NCBI GenBank assembly: GCA_947044405.1
Contig: CAMRHE010000054.1
Span: 8,075,501-8,139,500 of the forward strand
Source of the DNA: Leptodactylus fallax
Lineage: Eukaryota; Chordata; Amphibia; Anura; Leptodactylidae
Length of the DNA stretch: 64,000 bases
Direction: 5' to 3'
Every line of letters starts with the position of its first letter. Positions within the stretch are counted from its first letter, which is position 1. This document shows positions 1 to 10,773 of the stretch, in pieces. The translations under genes and the position numbers were made by a program. A model generated the notes under the pieces. The model was given only the letters and a program-made list of their open reading frames with translations. It did no database searches and was not told where the DNA came from.

Positions 1-8
1 CATACGTT

Positions 9-2082
9 TTGTCAACCGCTAAGCTCGATGCTACAGGACATCGCTGGTTGGCAGCTTTATCCAACTACCAATTCACACTCAAGTATAAATCGGGGCCTAA
101 GAACATTGGGGCAGATGCTCTATCAAGACGGCCTGGATTACCTAGTCCGGAAGTAGTGGATGAATGGGAAGAAGTGCCAAGTCCTGGAGTAGGAGCTTTG
201 TGTGCCATGGCTGCTGTAGTTGAAGACCGAGTAGCCTTTTCTGAAACTCGGCTTATTGACTCTATTGGGGGAGGTCCCGAAGCTGTACCAGACATGTTTG
301 CCTACCCTGCCGCTTTAGGATCCTTTGAGAGTTGTTCTATATCTTCAAAGCGAATGATCTGGAGTCAAAAGACTGATCCTTTAATTGGACCTCTTTATCA
401 AGCAGTGAGTTCTCAAGACAGAGAAATGTTAAAGACATCCCTACCCTCTGAATGCAGTCAACTTCTACGAGATTGGGAGAAGTTTGAAATAGACAATGGC
501 CTACTTTATCGTGTGGTGCTGTATCATGATCACTCTGGAAGGCGCCAACTAGTTATTCCAAGCTGCTTTCAGAAGATGATTTTCCGAAGTCTGCATGATT
601 ATCATGGTCATTTGGGACCTGAGAAGACTTATGGCCTAATACAAGACCGATTCTACTGGCCCAAAATGAGAGATACCGTGACTCGTCTGTGTAGGTGCTG
701 TCGCAGATGTTTGCAGAGGAAGACTGTCCCGGTTCGAGCGGCCTTCATGGGACACTTGAAGAGTTCGGGCCCCATGGATCTTGTCTGCATAGACTTCCTT
801 TGTATTGACAACGACTCCAGAGGATTTGGAAATGTATTGGTGGTGACTGATCACTTCACACGATATGCTCAAGCCTTTCCGACTAAGGATCAAAAAGCAG
901 TCACTGTTGCAAGAGTGCTTTGGGAAAAGTATTTTATCCATTATGGCTTACCACACCGGTTGCATTCTGATCAAGGCCGGGATTTTGAGAGTAACCTGAT
1001 CAAAGAGTTACTTCAGTTGTTGAACATCCGCAAAAGTCGGACGACGCCTTACCATCCAGAGGGAGATGCCCTTCCTGAAAGATTTAACAGGACTTTACTT
1101 GATATGCTTGGTACCTTACGAATTGAGGATAAGCGATCCTGGAGTCGAAAAGTGGAGGCATGGTGCATGCCTATAATAGTACAAGGCACGAGAGCACAGG
1201 ATATTCACCATACTTTCTGATGTTTGGAAGAGAGCCTAGGCTACCTATTGACATCTTGTTGGGAGTCTCTACCGATGGTATCAGTCATCGAGATCATTAC
1301 CGATACGTGGCACGTTTGAAAGAAACGCTAAGAGTGCTTATCAGCTGGCTGAGGAAAATGCGGCCAAAGTGAATGAAGGAAATAAAAGGAGATTTGATCT
1401 TCGAGTAAGATACCGAGAATTGAACCCTGGGGACCATGTTCTGCTACGGAATTTGGGAGCATCTGCAAAACATAAGCTGGCTGATCGATGGCGGAGTGAA
1501 CTCTTTACAGTGGTAGATCGGTTGCCTGGAATACCAGTCTACAAGATAAAAGGACGGGACGGGAGGATCAGGACTTGGCATAGAAATCATTTGTTGCCTG
1601 TACCTCAGATTGATGGTATGGATATCTCCAATGATGGCTCGGCCTGCGATTCTCCACAGTCCTTAGCCGATATTCCACCTGACCTTCCTGAAACTCCTGA
1701 GAGTGATTGGACTGTGGCTCCTGAAGTTCCTAGATCACCAGTATCTTCTCCTTCAGGGAGACCTATGAACCCTCAAACTCCAGAATTCGTACCTAGATCT
1801 GTGTCTACAGATGAGCAGGGATCTAGCTCTCCCACGCCACCAGCACCATCCCCTCCCATGGCAGACAACCCTAGTTTAGGGCCTGGACATGCTAGTTTAC
1901 CTCAGAGAGAGGTACGGAGAGGAGAGAGAATTAGACACCCTCCACCTATGCTGACATATGATAGTTTGGGGGACCCCAGATTTACTACTCAGCCTCATTT
2001 ATACCATGCTTGGGTGGGTGCAGTGTCCACTTTGGTCAATATGTTACCAATTTTCGCTCCTGCTGGCATGTATACCTATTAA
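9..2082 (+). pseudogene. Ty3/gypsy retrotransposon pol, 3' part (RNase H end, integrase)
   Basis: Seen: the frame opens inside the end of RNase H (motif LDATGHRWLAAL, then ADALSRR). The integrase zinc finger follows near 590-720 (HDYHGHLG, later CRCCRRC). The catalytic core has D262 (CIDF), D321 (HSDQG) and E357 (PERFNR) of the first frame, spaced D-35-E as in this family. The reading continues in two other frames: 1160-1372 (YNSTRHESTGYSPYFL) and 1369-2082, which carries a chromodomain-less GPY/F-like tail (KIKGRDGR, WHRNHLLP) and a Pro/Ser-rich end. One-base indels near 1170 and near 1330 explain the frame changes, so the copy is dead. Known: integrase inserts the cDNA of the element. Gag, protease and reverse transcriptase lie outside the window to the left. 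Sure of the family, less of the clade. Confidence 0.93.
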
Positions 2083-2190
2083 CCTGTTGTGACTCTGTAA
2101 ATGCAAAAGCAACCATATTGATATTGTCATTGGTAATGTTGACTGTATACTATGACTTTGTATGTCTTTGACGTGACGTAAAGATTTCAC

Positions 2191-2201
2191 CAGAGGGAGA
2201 G
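2191..2201 (+). promoter_or_regulatory. polypurine tract next to 3' LTR
   Basis: A purine run (AGAGGGAGAG) sits directly before the TG that opens the LTR. In LTR retrotransposons this primes plus-strand cDNA synthesis. Its position fixes the LTR start. Confidence 0.75.
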
Positions 2202-3198
2202 TGTAGGGAACTGCCATTTCTACTAGTATATAATGTATCTGGCTTCTTTGCCCCTGCAGTTTGGCTTCAGAGACCCCAGGCATTTAGTGCAAGTTTTGTT
2301 TTGTAAATACAGTGAGTCAGACACATGTGAGGCAGAGCTGCTGGGGGAGAGATGTGAGCAGAGCTGCTGAGACAGACATGTTATGTCTGGGGGAGTCTAA
2401 GAGCCACTTGTTCCTCTTTACTTCACAGTATATAGTTAGGTATGTGTTACCCCCTATATACTCACAGGACCTAGCTAGTAACCGTAGTTAGGGATCAACA
2501 TATATATAGTTCAGGGCAGTGATAGGTTAGGCTTCCGAAGGCCAACTAGCTAGTTAGAGGCCCGGTGGCACTAGTAGTTTAGCTGGCAGGTTAAGGACTC
2601 AGTGTTAGGGTAGTCAGGCCTGCATCTACTGCCGTCACCGTCGCCCTGTTGCTGCCTGTGAAGAATCTCACCATCATCATCATCTCCTGATCGGCTGTCT
2701 GTCATCTCCTGGAAGAATCCGAGGATCCACAGTCACCACAGGGGCCCCTGCAGCTCTCTGTTGCCTGGAGGTATTGTGCACTGGACTCTGCTATATATCT
2801 ATATATATACCCGGGTATATAACCTAAGACGGTTGAGGACTTGCTGGTTGTTGTAGTATTGCTGTGTTCTGAGTATATTGTATGTATGTATTATTACCCT
2901 GTTGATTCTTATAAAGCTACTGTTATAACCTTATGTGGTATCTGTATGTATTCTTCAGACTGTGAGATTAGTACAGTGATCCTTGTTAAGGCTACTAACT
3001 GTATTCATGGGTAAGTCCCAGGAAGAGATCCTCCCTGTAATACAGAGGCTCTATCCTGGGTGGAGGCACTGATATATTTCATATATGTTCCCACTCTTCC
3101 CTTCAGCGAAGGCTTCAGGTCCCATTATACACACAGGTCAGCGCCAGAGTCTGTTGCGGGAGGGATAATACTCCTACCCCCCCCCAAATAGGGCTACA
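2202..3198 (+). repeat. 3' LTR of the Ty3/gypsy element
   Basis: The 997-bp stretch begins TGTAGGGAA right after the polypurine tract and ends AATAGGGCTACA, so the ends are inverted TGTAG/CTACA. A TATA-rich segment lies near 2795-2825. The 5' LTR is outside the window, so the end and the target duplication cannot be tested against a partner. The bases after the end (CCAGA) would be the duplication. Confidence 0.75.
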
Positions 3199-3209
3199 CC
3201 AGAAAATTA

Positions 3210-3873
3210 TATAAGGGAATTGCCAGTTGAGCAATTCCCCAATGCTACTGCAGAAACCTGAGAGGAAGGGAATACAGAGACAGTGAGCCCTAAAGTAGAC
3301 CCAGACCCTGTCCATACCTACTTGTCTTACTGTCCTAATGACAGGAACAACTTGGAGCCGGTCCCTACTCTGAATAAGTGACAACACAGAACAAAGACAG
3401 GACCAACAACAACAAAAGGGAGGTCAGCTAGCCAAGGGGTCGGTAACAGACAAGCAATGCAATACAGAATCACAATCCAAGAGAATAGTCAAAGTCAAAT
3501 TCAGAGGTCAGGAATAAGAATACAGGTAATAGTAGAAAAGGAGCTAGCAGGGACAAAGTCACAAGACAGAATCTCAATAGCCAGCGACCATGTGAGGGCT
3601 GATGACCTGTTTATAGCAAATCTAGGACCAGCCCCAGACTTGATTGGTAGACAGGCTGTCAATCACACAGGCAAGGCTAAAATTAACTATTTGAGGAGCA
3701 GAAGAAACAAGGTGCAGCAGACGGGTGTGGCTGAAATTCAATTACATAGTCTAGGACAGTGTTCAGACTGAGCAACAAGAACCTTAAGCAAGGAATCAAA
3801 CTGAACATGCCTCCTTCGCCGCAGCATGCGAGCAGAGGGTGGCGCAGAGACCCAAACAGGCAGAGACATTACA
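3210..3873 (-). repeat. Solo LTR (gypsy-type) with 5-bp duplication AATTA
   Basis: Read on the minus strand it begins TGTAATGTCTC and ends CCCTTATA (last bases drifted from TTACA). It is flanked by AATTA at 3205-3209 and again at 3874-3878, a perfect 5-bp target duplication. It matches, in inverse orientation and over its whole length, the element at 49720-50388. It carries the TATA-like CTATAAACAGG shared with that copy (drifted here). No internal region is left, so LTR-LTR recombination is the likely origin. It lies only 11 bp after the preceding gypsy LTR. The 104-residue open frame inside is not a gene. Confidence 0.85.
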
Positions 3874-4311
3874 AATTATTGATGAATTGTTGCAATTTAT
3901 TCCCATTTATGCCACAATGTCTGATCTTTGTTGCTTGAGTTTTAGATTGAGTTTTAGATTGATATATGTAGTTTTTAATTTTTCTGTGTACAACTTTGCT
4001 GGATTAATAAAGATTAATTTGTATTTTGATTGTGGACTTATTTATTGATTGCTAATTTTCTGCAAGTGTTGGTAATGTTATTGCTGCTTTTTGGGTTCCT
4101 GTTTTTTTTTACTGATTTACAAGGCCTATTACACATTATTGGCAACCCCTCAGCACTGTGTGATGTCACCTTGGGGGGAACACAAGGCGATAAAAAGTAA
4201 GGGCTTCCACCCACATACTGTGATCAATATAGTTAATCTGCCATAGTCTGAGTATTTTTTGACTCCATCAATTACTCCCCAATCCCAACTGAATTACAAA
4301 ATTTGCAACAT
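3874..4311. other. AT-rich spacer, no gene seen
   Basis: About 440 bp of AT-rich sequence with no recognisable element or coding similarity. Confidence 0.5.
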
Positions 4312-4680
4312 AAAGGCCGGGGCTCCACATGGTGTAAATGAAAAAATTGTGGCGTTTTACAGCCAGAGCAAAGCGGATGGGATTCTAGTGAATCCCATGG
4401 CCACTTTGCGGAAAAAACTGCACTGCGTACATGCGGCGATTTCCAAAACCGGCATGGTTTTGGAAATCGCAGCATGTCAATTATACCTACAGAAACGCTG
4501 GCGGTTTCCCCATTGGTATAATTGAAACTGAAAGTCCGCAGAGGAAAACTCTGCAAACTTTCTGTCTAAAGCGCTGCGGGAAGAACTGCGATGCAATCCT
4601 GCCGCGGTTTCTCCCACAGCGTTTTTTTGCTGCGGGACACCAGCTTTTCTGCAATGTGGGAAACCAAAAAAAAACTCTAC
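4312..4680. repeat. Decayed CpG-type MITE-like repeat
   Basis: The stretch has several local inverted pairs (for example GATTTCCAAAACC near 4438 and GGTTTTGGAAATC near 4455; AAAGTCCGCAGAGG later). It begins GGCCGGGGCTCCACATGG and ends near CAGCTTTTCTGCAATG, the style of old frog DNA-transposon derivatives. I cannot place the ends or a target duplication. The three overlapping short open frames here are shadows. Confidence 0.45.
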
Positions 4681-4683
4681 TTA

Positions 4684-5480
4684 ACCAAGATCACAACAAG
4701 CAAAACATATACACAACAAAAACAACTATTGTGTGATCAAAAAAATCAATAAATTACAAATCAGTATATAAAAATAATATATTTATTAATGAAAATATAT
4801 ACCAGTGGAGCCAATGGTACAAAAAAAGCACAGAAAGAAAAAAAAACACAGGACATACAGTATGTGGAGAGGAGATACCATATAGTCTCGTACAGATGGT
4901 TATCTGGGTACTGTAATTATATAATAACTATTTGACATAAACCATTATATACAAAAAGTTATATCAAAAACCATAGTCACAGAGTCTATATGTACCAGAC
5001 ATAAAGCAAAATGCCTAAACAGTCAAAAAAATCCCAGGGGCACACAAATAATGTTCCAATGGTAGATCTGATGTACCACACAGGATAAAGGAATAATACG
5101 AATCTATATCAAGAGTAATAAGTGCATATACATCCACAAATGTGGTTTCATAAAACTCTTTACTGTCCAGGCTGCAATAGTCTAGCTAGACATATGTAAA
5201 ACATATAGCACAAAATAGTACATTAAAGAGTAGCTAGGAGAATAGAAGTAACAATAATTAGTTACCTGTAGCCATAAATAATAGTAGTAAGCAGAGCTCT
5301 GCGGTCCACGCAAAAGTATGTGTAAACAAATGCACCTCAATGCATTTCGCCCTTAGGTTTCTTCAGGAGGTGACAATATGAGGCAGAAAGAGGTGGGTAT
5401 ATATAGGGATCCTCATAATAATGTTCCAGCCGCATACAATGGCACATGCACGAATGCGGCTGACAGCATCAAATTTCTGC
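4684..5480 (-). mobile_element. Penelope-like element pseudo-LTR fragment
   Basis: On the minus strand this ends with a CpG-containing stretch and a hammerhead-like core (see 5331-5366), followed by TTGAGGTGCA and an AT-rich tail. That arrangement is the signature of Penelope-like element pseudo-LTRs, which encode small hammerhead ribozymes. No reverse transcriptase is attached. Limits are approximate. The assignment is from structure, not from coding similarity. Confidence 0.55.
5331..5366 (-). ncRNA. Hammerhead-ribozyme-like core
   Basis: Minus strand: CTGAAGA (5366-5360), a short stem II with CC/GG pairs, GAAA (5348-5345), then stem III made of TGCA (5344-5341) and TGCA (5334-5331) around a six-base loop. 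The conserved CUGANGA and GAAA boxes are both intact. I did not find a convincing stem I, so cleavage activity is uncertain. Confidence 0.5.
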
Positions 5481-7137
5481 AGTGTGGGACCTTAATCTAA
5501 TTATCAAAGTTTGCTTAAATTGCATGCACTATGCTCTTGCTGTAGTCAGTGATTCTCAACAGGTTTGTATTGGAAGCCGTCAGTGGGCCACAACTTTCTG
5601 GTTGGTTGATGACTGCATGCCTTCATGCAACATTATCTGCATCTTTGGAACATTTTTTGTGTTTTGGTAAAAATTATTTGTTAAGTGTGCCCTGAGGAAA
5701 TTTCTTTTTCAGGGGTGCCCTGAGTCTGAAAAGGTTAAAAAAAACTGGTTTTGGCTTGCACCTGGTTTAGGTTCAAGCAAATTCATGTGTGTTCCACTTC
5801 TGACGTTAGCTCGAAAAAGTGCATGAAAATCTGCAGTGGTGTGTAATTTTTTTAAATTTTTTTAAACATGTTAGATTTGCTATGGTTTTGATAATTTACA
5901 TAAAATAATTGACTTAATTTTTAGGTTATTTGATGAAAGAACTTTCTTTGCACTTACACACTGCAAATATTGGAGATTTTTTAGAAGGAGTTTGAAATTT
6001 CCCCCAGGTATATTCAATCAGTACCACCACATTACAGAGCACATTACAGTGACATACCAGTGATCCGTATGTCACTTTTGTAGATTTGGAGGAAAACAAC
6101 TTTAAAGTCGTATGCAAATGAGGTAATTGATGCACTGGGTGTACACTGTAATGTCTCATTCTGTCTGTATATGAACCCTATTATTTGTAGTGCTGCATTT
6201 TGTTGTTACAGAAAATAAAATTATTGTTATTATAACTATTAATAAATCTATGTTGTATTTAAGCAGATGTGTAAATGATTGCTGAAAAGCCAATACAATA
6301 TTGTTTGAGGGAGACAAAAGGTTCCTAACTATGACAAGAAGCAAGATGGTAAAGGATGGAAAGGGAAAAGACAGAGTGAGACTGATATGGGTAAGCCTGC
6401 CACCAAATACAGGATTTCTAGAAACAGACTGTTAAGAATGAATGGTGATGTTTGTCATAATTCCTATCAGTCCCCAATTTATAAACCATATCAGTGATTG
6501 ACATGCTTATCAGTGATTGACATGCTATTTATTTAAAAAATACAGAAAATCTAAAGCCAGTATACAGTACATACATTTCTATCTTACTTTATAATAACAC
6601 TGTATACTGTATTGGCTTTTAGCATATAAATGTATATTGGCATAATATGTAAAGCAAAGCATTTATTAAGATGCATCAGCTATGATTTGAATAGAATAAA
6701 TGATGTTTTGCATGGCTTTATGATATTAAGAGCACGTTTATGAGCAATGAAGTACAGCTCAGGAAAAAAGTTAACCCATTTTCTATGGAGGCTACTAATT
6801 AAAACAGTAACTTAGGTATATTTGCTTGTGTTAATATGTCCTAAATAAAGCAGTAAATTACAATTGCTATGCCATGTCCTCAGGAGAATACTGAAATGTA
6901 AAATGCTCTAAGATCTTATGTAATTAATATAACAGCACATTGGGTTATGATTTCGCTATTTCTCAAGTTGAAAATATCAACTATGTAAATTCTGCACTTG
7001 CAAAATTATTATTTGCCCTGGAATATCCGTGCACTGTATACGATTAATATAGGTATACTGTATATTTGCTATCTGACAGTCTTACCTTTCCCCAGATGTG
7101 TTTGTGTATTATGTGATAAGTAGCTTTTTGCAATAAA
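5481..7137. other. AT-rich spacer with unclassified old repeats
   Basis: No credible coding region. A stretch near 5545-5730 (TGATTCTCAACAGG, later GGGTGCCCTGAG) resembles a worn non-autonomous DNA transposon but has no provable ends. The remainder is AT-rich with only short chance open frames. Confidence 0.45.
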
Positions 7138-7145
7138 GTGGTATG

Positions 7146-7500
7146 CAGGCTCGGACTGGCCCACAAGTGAACCTATCTTCTAAATCACACTGCAGGGGCC
7201 CCAATCACCAATCATTTTGCAGGATCTTTTATGCTGTCTGAGGTCTGCTGCTATGTGGGCACATATCTCCAAATCACAGAGCTAAGTGGGTCCCAGTTCA
7301 AGGCAAGTTTCGGGTAGAAGAGGACCCCAGAACAGAAACAAAAGGGATAGGTAGCAAACTACTACTGAAAAATAGATTTGCTAGTGACATTTTAGGAATT
7401 TGTTAGCAGTGTCAGGTAATATTTGCATGTACAGTAGCTGTATAGTGAGCCCTCAGAATGAATTTTATTGGTGGACCCAAGACACCTTAGTCTGACACTG
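7146..7500. mobile_element. hAT-type MITE, 355 bp, duplication GTGGTATG
   Basis: It begins CAGGCTCGGACTGG and ends CTTAGTCTGACACTG, imperfect inverted ends of the hAT CAG...CTG type. The 8 bp GTGGTATG occur directly before (7138-7145) and directly after (7501-7508). An 8-bp duplication is the hAT hallmark. It has no coding capacity, so it must have been moved by a transposase encoded elsewhere. Confidence 0.85.
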
Positions 7501-8032
7501 GTGGTATGTTATCTGTCCTATGGTATACGTGTCTATGTGTCTGTGCATTGTGTGCTGTGAATTGCAACCTCTCAAGGGTTTTGCTAACATGTCACAATAT
7601 TGTATTGAATTGACTTTTATGAGACATTGGAGTTCTTACCCAAGGAGGAGGACACCTAAAGACTCTTTTGCATGTGCTGTTAATTTGCCCGTAATGAGTG
7701 CTGATCATCTAAAATAGCACGCTGATCAACCCAGGGGCGAAGTGAGGCGGCCGCCACTGTCTGGGGGGCAGCAATTTTACTATTCAATGTAAACCAGCCC
7801 AAAAACAACGCTGAGCGGGGCCTGTCCTGGGCTGGTTTACGAGACACCCGCATCACAGCGCAGGCAGCGATCTGATGACGTCATCGCGCCTCCTACGCTG
7901 AGACACAGATGTCATGGACAAGAGGAGGAGGCGGCTCCATCATGGCATTGCAGGTAAGTGCATTCTTTTTCAGACCCCGGAGTATAATAATCGGAGACCC
8001 AGGGGAGGTGAGGAAACATAAAAACATATCCT

Positions 8033-8190
8033 ACTTACCTCTCCTGCGATCCGGTGTTACTCTGAGCAGGCTTGAGGCCTCTGGTGACATCATCAGGTTG
8101 CGTCGCCGGTCTGATCACGTGACGTCTGAGCGCAATTAGACAGGGCCAAAAGCTGCCTGGAGTGCACCGGTGTCCAGGATAGGTAAGTAA
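8033..8190. promoter_or_regulatory. CpG-rich core with outward-facing splice-donor motifs
   Basis: A minus-strand donor consensus GAG|GTAAGTAG lies at about 8045-8033 and a plus-strand donor TAG|GTAAGTAA at about 8178-8188. Between them is a CpG-bearing core containing CACGTGACGTC (8116-8126), that is an E-box overlapping a CRE. A further perfect donor CAG|GTAAGTG lies at 7951-7960. Seen: the motifs. Inferred: possible bidirectional promoter with first exons. No expression evidence is available here. Confidence 0.35.
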
Positions 8191-8254
8191 CACTGCTTTT
8201 TATGTTTGTCAGCTCCCCTGGGTCTCTGATCATTATAATATAATAATAATAGTT

Positions 8255-8800
8255 CGTGGGTGGGCAACTATGGGGCACAATACCGTGTGCAGGGTCCACT
8301 ATGGAGCCTAATATCAGTGCAGGGGCCACTATGGAGCATAGTACCGTGTGCAGGGGCCATTAGGGAGCATAATACAAGTGCAGGGGGCACTATGGAGCAT
8401 AATACAAGTGCAGGGGCCACTATGGGGCATAATACCACGTGCAGTGGCCACCAGGGAGCATAATACCGTCTGCAGTGGCCACTATGGAGCAGAATACCGT
8501 GTGCAGGGGCCACTATGGAGCATAATACCGTGTTCAGGGGCCACTAGGGAGCATAATACCATGTGCAGGGGCCAATATGGAGCATAATAAAAGTGCAGGG
8601 GCCACTATGGGGCATAATACCGTGTGCAGGGGGCAATATGGAGCATAATACCGTGTTCAGGGGCCACTATGGAGCATAATACCGTGAGCAGGGGCCACTA
8701 TGGAGCATAATACCGTGTGCAGGGGCCGCTGCGAGGCATAATACTGTGTGCAGGGGCCCTGTGGGCCGTAATACTGTATGCAGGGGCTGCTGTGGAACAT
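8255..8800 (+). repeat. 29-31 bp minisatellite inside hAT copy 1
   Basis: About 17 units resembling GGGGCCACTATGGAGCATAA followed by TACCGTGTGCA, with 2-bp length variation (AGTGCA against GTGTGCA). Open frames in both strands are products of the repeat, not genes. Related arrays are at 12640-13085, 57085-57438 and, inverted, at 42222-42480 and 58440-58640. Confidence 0.92.
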
Positions 8801-9941
8801 TATAGTGTGTGTAAATGGGGGCGGTATAAACAGGGGCTATGGCGCCTGTTTATATCACACGCTGTCTGTTTATAGTGACCGTGTGATGTAATTCCACCTT
8901 GTCACATAGACGTGTATAGGACGAGGTTGTAGTTACATTACATGGCCGCTATGAGATGAATGACACTATGTAAACAGAGAAGCGGTCACGTCACTTACAC
9001 AGGTACCCCGGTTCATTCAAACAGCTGATCAGTGGGGTCCTGGGTTTTTGAGCCCCACTGATTAGTTTATTAATGACCTGGAAAACCTTTTAATTAGTTA
9101 ACACCTGGGGCATTATTGATAGGGGGCACTATTTATGGGGGTAGACATGGACATTATTAATATAAAGATGCACTTGGGAGTATTATTCATTATGGGGGGT
9201 TATACCATATATTTTATAATTGGGGGAAGCAGCAGGATAGGTGTGCAGATGAGGACAATGTGGGTCAGGTGCCTGGAAAAGTGAGGAGCCAAAGATGTCT
9301 GTGTTGCAAACTTTACAGAGACAAGTCACAGCTGGAAGAAGTGGTCATGGCGGTCCAAAGGGAAGAGAAGGGAAATGTGACCAATTAGTCTGAGACGTCA
9401 CCTGTAAGTCACAAAATGTTACTGCCCTGTATTCACCTAGATGATAGAGGATAAATACCTGATTGATGGGGGTCTGTCTGCTGAGACCCCCACTGAGCCT
9501 GAGAATTGGGTTTTTCCCCCCACTGGGTGGGAATTCAGCCTGACCACAGCCATATATATAGGTGTGTCACTTGGTGGATGGACGAACCTGCGTGGCTCTC
9601 ATTCACTTCAATGGGAGTGCCGAAGACAGCCGAAGTCCAGTACTCTGCTATCTGCGGCGCTCCTATTATAGAGAATGGGGGCCACGTGGCCTCGTCCATT
9701 CACCAAGCAGAAGATGTGTGAAGTTACTTTCATTGTTAATACCGTGTTGTTGATCTGATACTGAAGTAATGCAGTAAGAATTCTTAAAAACTGTTTTATA
9801 ACTTTGTGTATTGTGTATATTGTGCGACGATAACATCGTGTGAAGCTAGTAGCATGCAAACTCAATTTTTTTTTTTTTTTTGGGGGGGGGGCGTCATTCT
9901 ATAGTCCGCCTCAGGCAGCAAAGAGGCTAGGTTCACCACTG

Positions 9942-10285
9942 GATCAACCCTTGTTGGGACATCTTTACATAGATTAATAATCTGCAATGAATGGACCTAC
10001 AATAGCTTACTACTACTACTACTACTACTACAGCCATTCACAATAAATAAACAAAAAATATATTCTTGTTGGAGATTCATCGCCTTTTTACACATGGGCA
10101 TGTGATGCTTCAGATCTTGCATCTTTTATGATGCATAAAGGATGTGATCAACTGACAAAGGAACATTTGTTTCAATTGGCAAGTAGCGATAGTGGATATG
10201 AATTCTCATTTGGACAATCCTTTAATGGGGGCTTTAGGTGCTGTGATGGTTAATCTTAATGAAATTCTAGAGCAGTGTTTCTTAA
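9942..10285. other. Spacer with (TAC)n microsatellite
   Basis: A (TAC/ACT)n run occupies about 10007-10031. Nothing else is recognised in this short spacer. Confidence 0.7.
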
Positions 10286-10735
10286 AGGGGTTTTCTGGGT
10301 AAAAAATAATTTTTCAAAAAAGGTCTGTTAGTGCTATTAATGGGTTAATAAATGCAACCAAATACCTTTAGCAGTGTTTTGAGTGATTTCTGGGGTTCTC
10401 AGTGAGCTCATTGCATCTTCAGCATTTGTTTACATACGTAACTTCCTTTCTGTCTTTACTAAGTTCCATGATCCCTCACTTCTCCTCCCTCTCCACTGAC
10501 TGACCCCCTCCCTTTCTCACACACTCTGCCCTCCATGTTTCCTTAACTAGCCCGCCCACTACACCCTCAGCAGCCATCATTAGAATACTAGATCTCAATC
10601 ACCACACCTCACTCTCACACAAACTGTCCCCCTCCCTTTCAAAACAATCCCCCTCCCTTTTTCCCTAGCTAGCCCTCGCACTACAACCTCAGCAGCCATC
10701 TTTAGACTCTGTATCATCTGCAAGGATAGATCTAC

Positions 10736-10770
<35 letters not shown>
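10286..10770. repeat. Left half of a TTAA-flanked MITE, ending in (TA)n
   Basis: After TTAA (10282-10285) comes AGGGGTTTTCTGGG, the same type of terminus as the MITEs at 22432 and 60872. No matching right end is found. The stretch becomes pyrimidine-rich and ends in a (TA)n run (about 10738-10770) into which the next Tc1 element inserted. Confidence 0.55.

Positions 10771-10773
<3 letters not shown>

Larger units (their letters stand above)
7732..9941. mobile_element. hAT-type non-autonomous element with internal minisatellite (copy 1)
   Basis: The 2210-bp element starts CAGGGGCGAAGTGAGG and ends GCTAGGTTCACCACTG; the inverse of the end reads CAGTGGTGAACC, so both ends are hAT-like. GATCAACC stands at 7724-7731 and again at 9942-9949, a perfect 8-bp target duplication. 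Inside, in order: a palindromic CpG-rich module (about 7981-8240), the 29-31 bp minisatellite (8255-8800), a unique stretch, and a G-run near 9880. It encodes no transposase. Two further copies lie at 12402-15093 and 56790-59046. Confidence 0.87.

Noticed and set aside
8255..8800. CRISPR-like direct repeats
   Set aside because: Units are contiguous with no unique spacers, so this is a minisatellite inside a hAT element of a eukaryote.
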